Assembly (NCBI RefSeq): GCF_001676725.1
Contig: NZ_CP016172.1
Location: forward strand, 2,914,001-2,978,000
Reading direction: 5' to 3'
Source of the DNA: Bordetella flabilis
GTDB taxonomy: Bacteria > Pseudomonadota > Gammaproteobacteria > Burkholderiales > Burkholderiaceae_B
Length of the DNA: 64,000 nt
In this document: positions 34,637 through 44,026 of the stretch, one piece after another
Layout: each line of letters begins with the position of its first letter
How positions within the stretch are numbered: the stretch's first letter is position 1
The notes under the pieces: model-generated
The model's database searches: none
What the model was told of the DNA's origin: nothing
What the model saw: only the letters and a program-made list of their open reading frames with translations
Made by a program: the position numbers and the translations under genes

Positions 34637-35629
34637 TTATTTCGGCAGCATGTCCAGGAAGGTCTTCATGTTTTCCTTGCCGGCGTACTGCGCCACCCGG
34701 TCATAGGCAGGCTGCATGAGCGCACGGAATTGCGCGATGTCGGGGCGAGTCACCTTCACGCCGGCCGCCTCCATCTTGCCGACTTCCTCGGCCTCTTGCG
34801 CGGCTACGAGCTTGCGCATCAACAGGCCGGCCGAGCGGCTTTCCTCGCGCACGATGGCCTGCTGCCTTGGTGTCAGCTTCTTCCAACTGGCCAGGCTGAT
34901 CACGTGCGTCATGCTGTTATATACGTGCTGTGTCAGCGCCAGGTTCTTCTGCACCTCATAGATCTTGAAGTGATACATGACTCCAATGGGATTCTCCTGA
35001 CCATCGACGACGCCCTGGTTCAGGGCCGCGATCAGCTCGGGAAAGGCGATTTGCGCCGTCGTGGCGCCGGCTGCTTCGAGCGCCGCGATGATCTGCAGTT
35101 CCGGCGGCGTGCGCAGCTTCAGCCCCTTCATATCCGCGGGGGTATTGATCGGACGCTTGGAATTGGTCACATTGCGAAAGCCGTATTCCCACGTGGAAAG
35201 CAGCACCAGCCCCTTCTTTTCCAGGCGAGGCGCGACCCAATCGTAAAAAGGGCCGTCCAATACCTGGTGCGCTTCGTCGTAGCTGGAAAACGCGTAAGGG
35301 GTCATGACCGTCGCGAAGGCCTTCTCGTATTTGTCCAGGGCCCCCTGGGTCGGCAGGTTCATGTCGATCACGCCCAGCACGGTCTGCTCGAGCTGGTCCG
35401 GAGGCGAGCCCAGCTGGTTGGCGGGATACAGCTCGATCAGCACTTCACCGCCGGTGCGGGCCTCGACGTTCTTCTTGAACTGCAGCCCTGCCGTCTGGGC
35501 GGGGTGCGACTCCGCGGCGAAATGGGCCAATTTCAGTGTGGTGGCCGCCTGGACTCCCGTAAGGCCCCCCAAGGCAAGTGCGGCCAGCAGCGCCAGGCGC
35601 GCCAGCGGACGGTACGTTATCGGATTCAT
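34637..35629 (-). CDS. TRAP transporter substrate-binding protein (DctP)
   Basis: 330 residues with a Sec leader (LALLAALALGGLTGVQAATT) and the DctP fold: LKLAHFAAESHPAQTAGLQF, LGSPPDQLEQTVLGVIDMN, the ligand-carboxylate arginine in KGLKLRTPPELQ and FPELIAALNQGVVDGQENPIG. Strong ribosome-binding site (AAGGAGAC). The periplasmic receptor delivers a carboxylate to the DctM/DctQ channel encoded immediately downstream. A second, unrelated receptor (Bug) is encoded two genes upstream in the same operon. Confidence 0.92.
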   Translation of the reverse strand: MNPITYRPLARLALLAALALGGLTGVQAATTLKLAHFAAESHPAQTAGLQFKKNVEARTGGEVLIELYPANQLGSPPDQLEQTVLGVIDMNLPTQGALDKYEKAFATVMTPYAFSSYDEAHQVLDGPFYDWVAPRLEKKGLVLLSTWEYGFRNVTNSKRPINTPADMKGLKLRTPPELQIIAALEAAGATTAQIAFPELIAALNQGVVDGQENPIGVMYHFKIYEVQKNLALTQHVYNSMTHVISLASWKKLTPRQQAIVREESRSAGLLMRKLVAAQEAEEVGKMEAAGVKVTRPDIAQFRALMQPAYDRVAQYAGKENMKTFLDMLPK

Positions 35630-35688
35630 GGTTGTCTCCTTCCTCTTGTGGTGAATTGCCGTTCGGCATGGCCTGCGGCGTATCGCTC

Positions 35689-37374
35689 CTACGCCACGGA
35701 TCGCATGGCCCGTTGGCGCAGTTCGGATAAGGTGCTGCGCGGCGTCAATATCTCCGGGTCGATTTGCAGCTCGATGAGCGCCGCGCCGGGGGCAGCCAGC
35801 GCCCGCTGCAATGCCGGCGCGAAATCCGCGCTACGGCAGACCCGTTCGGCCTGCAGCCCGAAGGACTCCGCATACATTACGAAATCGGGATTGCAGAGGT
35901 CGGTACCGATGGGCCGGCCCGGATAATTGCTTTCCTGGTGCATGCGGATGGTGCCGTACATGCCGTTGTTGAACACGATGAAAACAATGGCCAGGCCATG
36001 ACGCCGCACGGTCGCCAGTTCCTGCGAAGTCATGAGGAAGCAGCCATCGCCCGCCAGGCAGACGACCTGGCGCTCCGGATGGCGCAGCTTTGCGGCGATG
36101 GCGGCCGGGACGCCGTAGCCCATGGCGCCGCTGGTAGGCGCAAGCTGGCAATGCGCATGCGAGAACTGGAAGTAGCGATGCGCCCAGGCGCTGTAGTTGC
36201 CGGCGCCGTTGGTCAGGATGGCATCCCGAGCCAGCGTTTCGCGCAAGGTGACGATTACGTCGGCCGGATCCAGGAGCGCCTTGCGAGGCGCTGGCGTCAC
36301 ATAGCGTTCGTAGTCGCCGCGCAGCGTTTGGCGCCACGCCTGTCGTGGCGCATGGTCCGCCGGGGCCAGCGCCGCCGCCGCAAGGGCGAAGGCATTCATG
36401 TGGCTCAGGGCCTGGACTTCGGCCTGGTACACCCGGCCCAGCTCTTCCGGTGACGCCAGCACGTGCACCAGGCGCTGGCGCGGCACGGGGACGTCCAGCA
36501 AGGTATAGCCGCTGGTGACGATTTCACCCAGGCGCGTGCCAACGGCGAGCAACAGGTCTGCCTGCCCGATGGCCTTGGCAAGCGTCGGATTGACGCCTAT
36601 GCCGACCTCGCCGACGTAGTTGGGATGCCGGTTGTCAAAGAGATCCTGGCGGCGAAACGCGCAGGCCACGGGCAAGCCGTTCTGCTCGGCAAAGCGCGTG
36701 ATGGCCTCTCGACCCTCGCGCCGCCAGCCCGTGCCGCCCAATAACATCAAGGGCCGCTGCGCGTTGGCCAGGCATGCCTGCAGACGGTGCATCGCCTCGG
36801 GCGCGGGATGGGCCTCGGCGACCTCGACTACGCGGGTCTGGATGGCGAAAGCCGATTCCGTGAGCATGTCCTCGGGCAGCGCCAGCACCACCGGTCCCGG
36901 GCGGCCTGACTGCGCCACCGCGAAGGCGCGCGCCATCAGTTCAGGCACGCGTGCCGCCTCGTCTATCTGGGCGACCCATTTCACGAAGGGGCCGAACATG
37001 CGCCTGTAGTCGATTTCCTGGAAGGCCTCGCGTTCCATCATGTCGCGGCCGACCTGTCCCACCAGCAGGATCATGGGCGTGGAATCCTGAAAGGCCGTAT
37101 GCACGCCGATGCTGGCATTGGTGGCGCCGGGCCCGCGCGTCACCATGCAAACCCCTGGCCTTCCCGTGAGCTTGCCATGGGCCTCGGCCATAAAGGCCGC
37201 GGCGCCTTCGTGGCGGCAGGCCACTACGCGTATGGCGCTTTGCTGCGCATAAAGGGCGTCGAGCACATCGAGATAGCTTTCGCCGGGTACGCAGAATACG
37301 GTGTCCGTACCCTGCGCCAGCAACGCGTCGACTATCAATTGTCCGCCCGTGCGGAGATTGGAATGATCGTTCAT
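35689..37374 (-). CDS. Thiamine-diphosphate-dependent enzyme, acetolactate-synthase-like
   Basis: 561 residues from ATG 37374; upstream frame extension lacks support. All three ThDP domains are present: N-terminal PYR with the conserved glutamate in CRHEGAAAFMAEAHG, a central Rossmann-like domain (about 190-330), and the PP domain with GDGCFLMTSQELATV...IVFNN for Mg-ThDP binding. It is close to the large catalytic subunit of acetolactate synthase but is in a catabolic operon, with no small subunit. Related enzymes are benzoylformate decarboxylase, oxalyl-CoA decarboxylase, glyoxylate carboligase and sulfoacetaldehyde acetyltransferase. It may act on a 2-keto acid brought in by the TRAP or Bug receptor. 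Confidence 0.88.
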   Translation of the reverse strand: MNDHSNLRTGGQLIVDALLAQGTDTVFCVPGESYLDVLDALYAQQSAIRVVACRHEGAAAFMAEAHGKLTGRPGVCMVTRGPGATNASIGVHTAFQDSTPMILLVGQVGRDMMEREAFQEIDYRRMFGPFVKWVAQIDEAARVPELMARAFAVAQSGRPGPVVLALPEDMLTESAFAIQTRVVEVAEAHPAPEAMHRLQACLANAQRPLMLLGGTGWRREGREAITRFAEQNGLPVACAFRRQDLFDNRHPNYVGEVGIGVNPTLAKAIGQADLLLAVGTRLGEIVTSGYTLLDVPVPRQRLVHVLASPEELGRVYQAEVQALSHMNAFALAAAALAPADHAPRQAWRQTLRGDYERYVTPAPRKALLDPADVIVTLRETLARDAILTNGAGNYSAWAHRYFQFSHAHCQLAPTSGAMGYGVPAAIAAKLRHPERQVVCLAGDGCFLMTSQELATVRRHGLAIVFIVFNNGMYGTIRMHQESNYPGRPIGTDLCNPDFVMYAESFGLQAERVCRSADFAPALQRALAAPGAALIELQIDPEILTPRSTLSELRQRAMRSVA

Positions 37375-37497
37375 TTGGCGAACGCCGTATTTGTTGTGGA
37401 CCCGGGGCGCCAGGACATGTCGTGCGGGCCATCGCCGGGGAGCCGGCAAGGCACGCCTTGCGTCACGCCAGAAGCGCGCACGTGGCTCGGTCGAAGC

Positions 37498-38517
37498 TCA
37501 ATCGACCGATGCGCCGGAGGCTTGAACCAGTGCGCGCCAGCGCTCGACTTCCTGGACAACGTATTGCTGGAACTCGACATGGCCGCTGCCTACGGGATGG
37601 GCGCCGAGCTCCTTGAGCTTGGCTTGCACCGCCGGAGCGGCCACGCTGTCGGCAATCGCCCGGGAGAGGATTTCCACGCGTTCCGGCGGCGTACCGGTGC
37701 GTACAAATAGCCCGAACCATGAGCGCGCCGTCAACTCGGCGAACGGCGTTTCCGAAAAGGCGGGCACGTCCGGCAAAGCGGGATGCCGTTGCTGGCCGGT
37801 GACGGCGATGGGCTTGAGACGACCGGCCTGGACCTGCGACAGCACTTCCGGAAGGTTGGCGAACATGAACTGGACCTGGCCGCCGATCAAATCGTTCAGC
37901 GCCAGCGCCCCGCCCTTGTAAGGGACGTGGGTCGCACGGCCGCCGGACAGCGATACGAACTGGGCGCCAGCCAGGTGCGCGGCCGTGCCAGTACCGCCCG
38001 ACGCATAGGCCAGGCGCCCGCCGTTGTCGCGTATGTATGCCGACATCTCGGCCGCCGTGCTGGCCGGAACCTGCGGATTGATGACGAGCAGCAGGGGCAC
38101 GGAGGCCAGATTGGACAGCCCCGTGAGGTCCTGGGTCAGGCTGTAATCCAGGTGCCGATACAAGGTGGCATTGATGGCATGGCTGGATGTCGCCATGAGC
38201 AGTGTGTAGCCGTCCGGCTCGGCGCGCGCGGCGGCGCTGGCGCCGATGTTGCCATTGGCCCCGGCGCGATTCTCGACGATGACCGGCTGTCCCAGCTTGC
38301 CGGCCATCTCCTGGGCGACGGTACGGGCAATGATGTCGGTTGCACCGCCGGGCGCGAAAGGCACGATGATGCGCACGGGCCTGTCGGGGAAGGCCGCGGC
38401 GGCAGCCGTGCCGCACATCGCCATGGTGCTGGCGAGAGCCATTACCAGCGGCATGCACAGGGATAGCGCGCGGGACCGCGAACGGGGGGACAGCAGGCGT
38501 GCAAGGATGATCTTCAT
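37498..38517 (-). CDS. Bug-family (TctC) periplasmic receptor
   Basis: 339 residues from ATG 38517 (GGAG 7 bp upstream). A Sec leader with a basic start and the hydrophobic LCMPLVMALASTMAMCGTA ends near AAAAFPDRP. Family motifs: VRIIVPFAPGGATDIIARTV, VENRAGANGNIGASAAARA, LAYASGGTGTAAHLAGAQF, HVPYKGGALALNDLIGGQVQ. It is the first enzyme-operon gene after the AraC gene and precedes the ThDP enzyme by 123 bp. The operon also holds a full TRAP transporter with its own receptor. Confidence 0.9.
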   Translation of the reverse strand: MKIILARLLSPRSRSRALSLCMPLVMALASTMAMCGTAAAAAFPDRPVRIIVPFAPGGATDIIARTVAQEMAGKLGQPVIVENRAGANGNIGASAAARAEPDGYTLLMATSSHAINATLYRHLDYSLTQDLTGLSNLASVPLLLVINPQVPASTAAEMSAYIRDNGGRLAYASGGTGTAAHLAGAQFVSLSGGRATHVPYKGGALALNDLIGGQVQFMFANLPEVLSQVQAGRLKPIAVTGQQRHPALPDVPAFSETPFAELTARSWFGLFVRTGTPPERVEILSRAIADSVAAPAVQAKLKELGAHPVGSGHVEFQQYVVQEVERWRALVQASGASVD

Positions 38518-38825
38518 CCCGGTCTCCGGTATCCGGCCGCTTCTTGGCGACCGTGTTATCAGTATTCGCGGATGGCGGCTGACGCGGGTCTTGCCGCCAT
38601 CCCCTGAAACCACACTGTATGTGGAGTGCGCCGGCAACCGTTAGGACAGATCGGTGCTTGAATTGGATTTTTTCGCGGCTAGCGTCCGTTGCCTCCCCGC
38701 TGTTTGCCGCACCCTCTGTGCCGCACCAGTGCCGCGGCCCGGCGCGCCTCTTCGCCGGCACCCGGCGCCCGCTCCCTTGGCTGCCGAACGCGGCGGCCCC
38801 TTGCAGGGCTACCCCGCCACGCGCT
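38518..38825. other. Non-coding gap between AraC and Bug genes
   Basis: 308 bp with no supported gene; short frames here are out-of-frame extensions of the Bug and AraC genes. No clear promoter, dyad or terminator was seen. The gap is long enough to hold the operon promoter and an AraC binding site on the minus strand. Confidence 0.35.
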
Positions 38826-39794
38826 TCAGTCCAGCAGATTCAGGCAGTTCCTGCGGAACTCGCCGGGAGTCAGCGCCGTATGCTTTTTGAAGAAACGGGT
38901 GAAATAGGCGGGGTCTTCGAAATTGAGCTGGAACGCGATCTCGGCCACCCCCGACTGGGTGTTGCTAAGCAGCCGCTTGGCTTCCAGCACCACGCGGTCC
39001 TGGATGAGCTGGCCGGCCGTGCGCCCCATGGTCCGCTTTACCGCTTCATTGAGTTGCCGCTCGCTTACATGCAATGCATCCGCATAGTCGCGGATACTGC
39101 CGAAAGACAGGTAGCGCTCTTCCACCAGGAGGGTGAAGCGCTTCACCAGGGAGTAACTCGGACCCGCAGCCAGGGTACGTTCGTCCACCGGGTAGAGTCG
39201 GCGCAGTTGCGTCAGCAGGATCAGCAGATAGGACCGCACAACGTCGTAGCGCCCTAGCCTGCGCTCCTGCATTTCCTTTTCCATCGCCCGCAACAGCGGC
39301 AGCATGCCGTCGTGCTGCCCGGTGCTCAGATATAGAACGGGATTGCCCCGCGTAGGATGGAAAAAGGGGAACTTCGCAATATCATCGGCACGGGGGAACA
39401 TGTGCGTGAAGAACGCCGTGCTGATGTTCATGACATAGCCCTGGGGCGCGACCGATGAACTCCAGGCATGCAGCTGGCCCGGCGTCAAAAAGAATACGGA
39501 GCGGTCACGCACATCCAGGTTCTGGAAGTCCAGCATATGCGTGCCTTGCGCACGCGTCATCCACAGGATGTGATAGTAGGCATGCCGGTGCGGAAACGCA
39601 CGCGGGATTTCCGGCCGATTCTGCAATCTGACCAGGTCGAAGTAAAACGACCCCTCGCCCGCAAAGTCCGTGGATTCGAACGTTGGAAAATCAGCCGGGG
39701 CGGAGCTGTGGTCGTTCTCGGCAACGAGCGCCGTAGTCATGTCGGGATAGGCTCGGTTCATGGTGGGTGGGATGCCGGGCAAAAACTTTACCAT
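38826..39794 (-). CDS. AraC-family transcriptional regulator
   Basis: 322 residues from the longest ATG at 39794; ATG 39761 and 39740 are equally possible because none has a ribosome-binding site. The N-terminal cupin-like sensing domain shows PHRHAYYHILWMTRAQGTHM and FFLTPGQLHAWSSS. The C-terminal double HTH reads SIRDYADALHVSERQLNEAVK and SGVAEIAFQLNFEDPAYFTRFFKKHTALTPGEFR. It lies just upstream of the Bug-ThDP-TRAP operon on the same strand and is divergent from an SDR gene, so it likely activates both. Confidence 0.9.
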   Translation of the reverse strand: MVKFLPGIPPTMNRAYPDMTTALVAENDHSSAPADFPTFESTDFAGEGSFYFDLVRLQNRPEIPRAFPHRHAYYHILWMTRAQGTHMLDFQNLDVRDRSVFFLTPGQLHAWSSSVAPQGYVMNISTAFFTHMFPRADDIAKFPFFHPTRGNPVLYLSTGQHDGMLPLLRAMEKEMQERRLGRYDVVRSYLLILLTQLRRLYPVDERTLAAGPSYSLVKRFTLLVEERYLSFGSIRDYADALHVSERQLNEAVKRTMGRTAGQLIQDRVVLEAKRLLSNTQSGVAEIAFQLNFEDPAYFTRFFKKHTALTPGEFRRNCLNLLD

Positions 39795-40039
39795 TGTGGA
39801 CCGTACCCGATGCGCCGCGGGCCTCGGTCAATGGGAAGCGGCCGCAGGGGTGCGCGAGGGACCCGCGGCGGATGCTGCCAACAGCGCCGCCGGTACTGTT
39901 CCGAAATTCCGTCCGCTCATTCCCATCTGCCGGCGTTTATCTGCCCGCGCGGCTCGCTTATCGTGGTGATCCGGACGAGACGCGGCGTCCTGCCGCTTTG
40001 CTACCGCGTCCCCCTTCATCCTTTAATAGGAAACCGATC

Positions 40040-40786
40040 ATGAGCAAGCTCGCAGGAAAGGTCGCGGTCGTAACGGGCGCGTCCAAGGGCATAGGCGCGG
40101 CCATCGCGAAGGCGTTGGCGGCCGATGGCGCCTCCGTCGTTGTCAATTACGCGTCCAGCAAGGCTGGCGCGCAAGCCGTCGTGCAGGAGATCGCCGACGC
40201 CAAGGGCAGGGCCATCGCGGTGGGCGGCGACGTCTCCAAGGCCGCCGACGCCCGGGCCATTGTCGATGCCGCCCTCGCGGAATTCGGCCGGCTGGATATT
40301 CTCGTTAACAATTCCGGCGTCTACGAGTTCGCCCCCCTCGGTGAAATAACCGAAGAGCACTACCGCAAGCAGTTCGACATCAATGTGCTGGGCGTGCTGC
40401 TCATGACCCAGGCGGCGTCCCCTCATCTTGGCGAAGGCGCCAGCGTGATCAACATCGGCTCCGTAGTCACCCGCAGCCCATCGCCCGACACCGCCGTCTA
40501 TAGCGGCACCAAGGGCGCGGTGGACGCCATCACGGCTGTGCTGGCGCGCGAGCTGGGCCCGCGCAAAATCCGCGTGAACGCGCTCTCTCCGGGCATGGTG
40601 CTCACCGAAGGAATACAGAGCGCCGGCATGTCGGGCTCGGACTTTGAATCCGCGGCAGTCGCCGAGACTCCGCTAGGCCGAATCGGGCAGCCCAGGGACA
40701 TCGCCACGATCGCCGCCTTCCTGGCGTCGGACGATGCGGGATGGTTGACTGGCGAGATCCTCTACGCCAGCGGAGGCCGGCGCTGA
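40040..40786 (+). CDS. Short-chain dehydrogenase/reductase
   Basis: 248 residues from ATG 40040 (AGGAAA upstream); the frame is open from 39767 without support. Motifs: VVTGASKGIGAAIAKALA, VNYASSKAGA after beta-2 (NADP preference), LVNNSGVYEF, INIGSVVTRS with the catalytic serine, and YSGTKGAVDA. The family resembles FabG-like and glucose-dehydrogenase-like SDRs. It is divergent from the AraC gene, with 245 bp between, and convergent with the DoeB-like gene 38 bp downstream. Confidence 0.9.
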   Translation: MSKLAGKVAVVTGASKGIGAAIAKALAADGASVVVNYASSKAGAQAVVQEIADAKGRAIAVGGDVSKAADARAIVDAALAEFGRLDILVNNSGVYEFAPLGEITEEHYRKQFDINVLGVLLMTQAASPHLGEGASVINIGSVVTRSPSPDTAVYSGTKGAVDAITAVLARELGPRKIRVNALSPGMVLTEGIQSAGMSGSDFESAAVAETPLGRIGQPRDIATIAAFLASDDAGWLTGEILYASGGRR

Positions 40787-40824
40787 GACATGGGCGGCGT
40801 GCGCCGACCTACCCTGGGCCAGCC

Positions 40825-41889
40825 CTACGCCGCCAGGTGATACAGGCAGTCCCCGCGCCGCGTCAGCGTGGGAAAGCGCCGGCAGGACACCACCCCGTCG
40901 GCGCTGAAATACAGCGGGTGCGCATCGCGCAACGGGTCTTCGTAACTGTGCAGGTATCCCGCCAGTTGTCCGGTCTTCACTTCCCGCCCCGCTTCGACAT
41001 GCGGCTCGAACAGGCCGTCGCACGGCGCATAAATGCCGGCGCGCGGGCCCAGGGAGCGCAGCAGCCGTGTGGCCGGCGCGGCTTCGGCGTCGAGTCGCGG
41101 CGCGATACCGTAATGCCGCAGTACCCGTCGCACCCCCTGCTCCGCGGTGTGCAGGCCGGCGGGGTCCAGCGTGGCGCCCTTGCCCAGTTCGGTGGTCAGG
41201 GCGGGCAAGCCGCGCTGGGCGGCGGCCGCATACAGCGTGGTGGCGCCGCCGCCTCCCTGCCCTGAAGTCAGGATGCTGTGCGGTGCGCCGAACACGCGCA
41301 GCAGCGTATCGACCGCCTCGCGCTGCGCTTCGTCGCGGCCATGCTGGGCCAGGGCGCAATGCGCGTAATCGAGCGACCGTCCGCCCGAATGCAGATCGAT
41401 TACCAGATCGCTCAGGCCGAACAGCACCGTGCTGATGTAGTGCGCCAGCATCGCGGTGGGGCCGCCGTTGGCGTCGCCCGGAAACAAGCGGTTCAGGTTG
41501 CCCTCATCCAGCGGCGAGGCACGGCGGCCCGCCCGGACCGCCGGAAAGTTCAGCGCGGGGATCAGGATGACGCGGCCCTGGATGTCCTCCGTCTGCAGGG
41601 CGCGCGCCAGCCGCAACAGCGCGATCTGGCCTTCGTATTCGTCGCCATGATTGCCCGCTGTCAACAAGGCCGTCGGCCCGTCGCCGTTGCGGATGCAGAC
41701 GATGGGAATGGCCACGGTTCCGTACGCCGAGAAATCCGTGGAATGGGGAATGTAGAGTGCGTCGACCTGCTTGCCGTCGCGCTCGTAGTCCAGGCCGGTC
41801 CAGACGCGGCTGGTCATGGCGCCGCCTGCCGCAGGCGCGGCGGCCGGCGCGACATGGGCAGGCTGGACGGAATTCGTGGAATGCGTCAT
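40825..41889 (-). CDS. Succinylglutamate desuccinylase/aspartoacylase family deacylase, DoeB-like
   Basis: 354 residues of the zinc carboxypeptidase-like M14 deacylase group. Zinc ligands are in GNHGDEYEG (H-x-x-E) and VIDLHSGG, the catalytic glutamate region is TTELGKG, and LNFPAVRAGRRASPLDEGNLNR matches the substrate loop of DoeB and related N-acyl amino-acid deacylases. DoeB removes the acetyl group from N-acetyl-2,4-diaminobutyrate in ectoine breakdown. The doeA, doeC and doeD genes are absent; instead an Ehu-like ABC transporter and a C-S-lyase-like PLP enzyme are encoded upstream. It probably deacylates a different N-acyl amino acid. Confidence 0.85.
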   Translation of the reverse strand: MTHSTNSVQPAHVAPAAAPAAGGAMTSRVWTGLDYERDGKQVDALYIPHSTDFSAYGTVAIPIVCIRNGDGPTALLTAGNHGDEYEGQIALLRLARALQTEDIQGRVILIPALNFPAVRAGRRASPLDEGNLNRLFPGDANGGPTAMLAHYISTVLFGLSDLVIDLHSGGRSLDYAHCALAQHGRDEAQREAVDTLLRVFGAPHSILTSGQGGGGATTLYAAAAQRGLPALTTELGKGATLDPAGLHTAEQGVRRVLRHYGIAPRLDAEAAPATRLLRSLGPRAGIYAPCDGLFEPHVEAGREVKTGQLAGYLHSYEDPLRDAHPLYFSADGVVSCRRFPTLTRRGDCLYHLAA

Positions 41890-41919
41890 GCGGTTATCCC
41901 TTTCCGGCGCGCGCGCCGA

Positions 41920-42699
41920 TCAAAGCAGCTGGCCCAGGAACTGCCGCGCGCGTTCATGGCGAGGCTGGGTGAAGAAGACGTCGGGCGTCGATTCCTCGAC
42001 GATGCGACCCTGGTCCATGAAGATGATCCGGTCCGCCGCGCTGCGCGCGAAACCCATCTCGTGCGTGACGCACAACATGGTCATGCCTTCGCCCGCCAGA
42101 TCCGCCATGACGTCCAGTACTTCCTTGATCATCTCGGGATCCAGGGCCGAGGTCGGTTCGTCGAACAGCATGACTTTGGGGTTCATGCACAGCGCGCGGG
42201 CGATGGCCACGCGTTGCTGCTGTCCGCCCGATAGTTGCCCGGGGTATTTATCCTGCTGCTCCGGGATGCGCACGCGCGCCAGGTAATGTCGCGCCATCTC
42301 CTCGGCCTCGCGCCGGCCCATGCCACGCGCCCGCGTCAACGCCAGCGTGCAGTTGCGCAACACCGTCATATGCGGGAACAGATTGAAGTGCTGGAACACC
42401 ATGCCGATGTCGCGCCGCAGCTCGTGCAGCTTCGGCCCGTCTGCGCCCAGCGTATGCCCATTGACGACGATGCGGCCGGACTGGTGCGATTCCAGCTGGT
42501 TGATGCAGCGTATCAGCGTGGACTTGCCGGAGCCCGACGGCCCGCAGATCACGATGTTTTCACCCGCGCGCACGGTCAGTCGGATGTCGTGCAGCACCTG
42601 GAAATCGCCGTACCACTTGTTCAGGCCATCGATCTCGACGGCAAGCGCGCCGCCGCCGGCATGCGGCGCCTTGGCCCCCTGGTCCCGTTGTTTATGCAT
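41920..42699 (-). CDS. Amino-acid/ectoine-type ABC transporter ATPase
   Basis: 259 residues. Walker [20 protein letters not shown]-loop [13 protein letters not shown], signature [16 protein letters not shown], Walker [15 protein letters not shown] and H-loop VTHEMGFA are all intact. This is the polar amino-acid group (GlnQ/EhuA). It lies 30 bp before the deacylase gene and 14 bp after a permease gene, in a six-gene operon that also encodes two permeases and a receptor. Confidence 0.93.
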   Translation of the reverse strand: MHKQRDQGAKAPHAGGGALAVEIDGLNKWYGDFQVLHDIRLTVRAGENIVICGPSGSGKSTLIRCINQLESHQSGRIVVNGHTLGADGPKLHELRRDIGMVFQHFNLFPHMTVLRNCTLALTRARGMGRREAEEMARHYLARVRIPEQQDKYPGQLSGGQQQRVAIARALCMNPKVMLFDEPTSALDPEMIKEVLDVMADLAGEGMTMLCVTHEMGFARSAADRIIFMDQGRIVEESTPDVFFTQPRHERARQFLGQLL

Positions 42700-42713
42700 G
42701 GACGTCCTGGATC

Positions 42714-43373
42714 CTATCGTTTGGAGGAAGCCAGCAGCCTGACTTCCAATACGCGCACGAGCTGCCCGATGGCCACGGCCAGTATCAGGAAGATCACCCC
42801 CACGACCACCACGGGTTCGGCATAGCGGAAGGAGTTCGAGCCGACCTCCAGCGCCAGCCCCAGCATTTCCGGGACCGAAATAACCGCCAGGTAAGGGGTG
42901 GCCTTCAGCGCGGAAATAAAGTAGTTACCCATGGGCGCCGCGACGTTGCGCAGCATCTGCGGCGCGATGACGAACGCCATCACATCGAAGCGGGTCAGGC
43001 CAAGTGCCTTGCCGGCCTCGAACTGGCCCGTGTCGATGCTCTCGATGCCGCCCTTGAATACTTCCGCCAGATAGCCGCTGTAGTAGATCGACAGGCCGAT
43101 GATGCCGGACGTCATCGCCGGCAGCGTCAGCCCGGTCACGGGCAGCACGAAGTAGATGAAATACAGCTGCACCAGCACCGGCGTGGAACGTATGACGTCG
43201 ATCAGGAAGCGCATCGCGTAGCCCAGCACGCGATTGGATCGGCGCAGCATCTCCAGCACGAAGCCCAGCGCGGCCGCGCCGATGCTGGCGATGACCGCGG
43301 CCCATAGCGTGGCTCCCAGGCCGGAGAGGATGACGGGCGCCACCGACAGCGCGAAATCGGCATCAAATTTCAC
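42714..43373 (-). CDS. Polar amino-acid ABC transporter permease (second)
   Basis: 219 residues from GTG 43373, which overlaps the preceding permease gene by 11 bp. Five or six membrane segments and the EAA loop [23 protein letters not shown] are present, with the typical [17 protein letters not shown] segment. It pairs with the first permease as a heterodimer, as in Ehu-type ectoine transporters (EhuC/EhuD). Confidence 0.92.
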   Translation of the reverse strand: MKFDADFALSVAPVILSGLGATLWAAVIASIGAAALGFVLEMLRRSNRVLGYAMRFLIDVIRSTPVLVQLYFIYFVLPVTGLTLPAMTSGIIGLSIYYSGYLAEVFKGGIESIDTGQFEAGKALGLTRFDVMAFVIAPQMLRNVAAPMGNYFISALKATPYLAVISVPEMLGLALEVGSNSFRYAEPVVVVGVIFLILAVAIGQLVRVLEVRLLASSKR

Positions 43374-44022
43374 GGGCCCCCCTACTCGCGATACCTACCC
43401 GCTTCTCCAGCCAGCGGCCCAGCAGGGTCGCCGGATAGCACACCATCAGATACGCCACCAGGAGGGCCGTGTAGATACCGACGGGGTTATAGGTCAGCTC
43501 GGCGATCTCCTTGGCGCGGAACGTCATGTCCGTCAGCGTGATCAAGGACACCACGGCGGTGCCCTTTACCAACTGGATGAACTGGTTGACGAAGGTGGGC
43601 AGCATCGCCACCAGCGCCTGCGGCAACTCGATGGCCGCCAGTACGTCCACACGGCGCAGGCCGAGCGCCAGGCCGGCTTCGACCTGGCCGCGGTCCAGCG
43701 CCTGCAGCGCGGCCCGCACGGCCTGGCTGCCATATCCGCCGATATTCAAGCCCAGGGCCATGGCGCCGACCGTCATGCCCGACAGCGAAATACCGAAGCT
43801 GGGCAGCGTGTAGTACAACATGAACAGCAGAATCAGCACCGGCGAACTGCGCCAAAACTCGATCACCGCCGTGACGGCCGCGCGGGTCACGCCGCGCGTG
43901 AGGTACTGCAGCACGCCAAAGCACAATGCGAAGGGGACGGCCCACAGCATTCCGTACAACGTGACCAGCGCGGTCACGCGGAATCCCTGCAGAATGCCGG
44001 CCAGGATACCGGGAAAGTCCAT
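43363..44022 (-). CDS. Polar amino-acid ABC transporter permease (first)
   Basis: 219 residues from ATG 44022, 4 bp after the receptor stop. It has the HisM/GlnP-type segment EFWRSSPVLILLFMLYYTLP and an EAA loop AVRAALQALDRGQVEAGLALGL. Both permeases have the same length. Their genes overlap, which supports coupled translation and a heterodimeric channel. Confidence 0.92.
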   Translation of the reverse strand: MDFPGILAGILQGFRVTALVTLYGMLWAVPFALCFGVLQYLTRGVTRAAVTAVIEFWRSSPVLILLFMLYYTLPSFGISLSGMTVGAMALGLNIGGYGSQAVRAALQALDRGQVEAGLALGLRRVDVLAAIELPQALVAMLPTFVNQFIQLVKGTAVVSLITLTDMTFRAKEIAELTYNPVGIYTALLVAYLMVCYPATLLGRWLEKRVGIASRGAREI

Positions 44023-44026
44023 TGCC

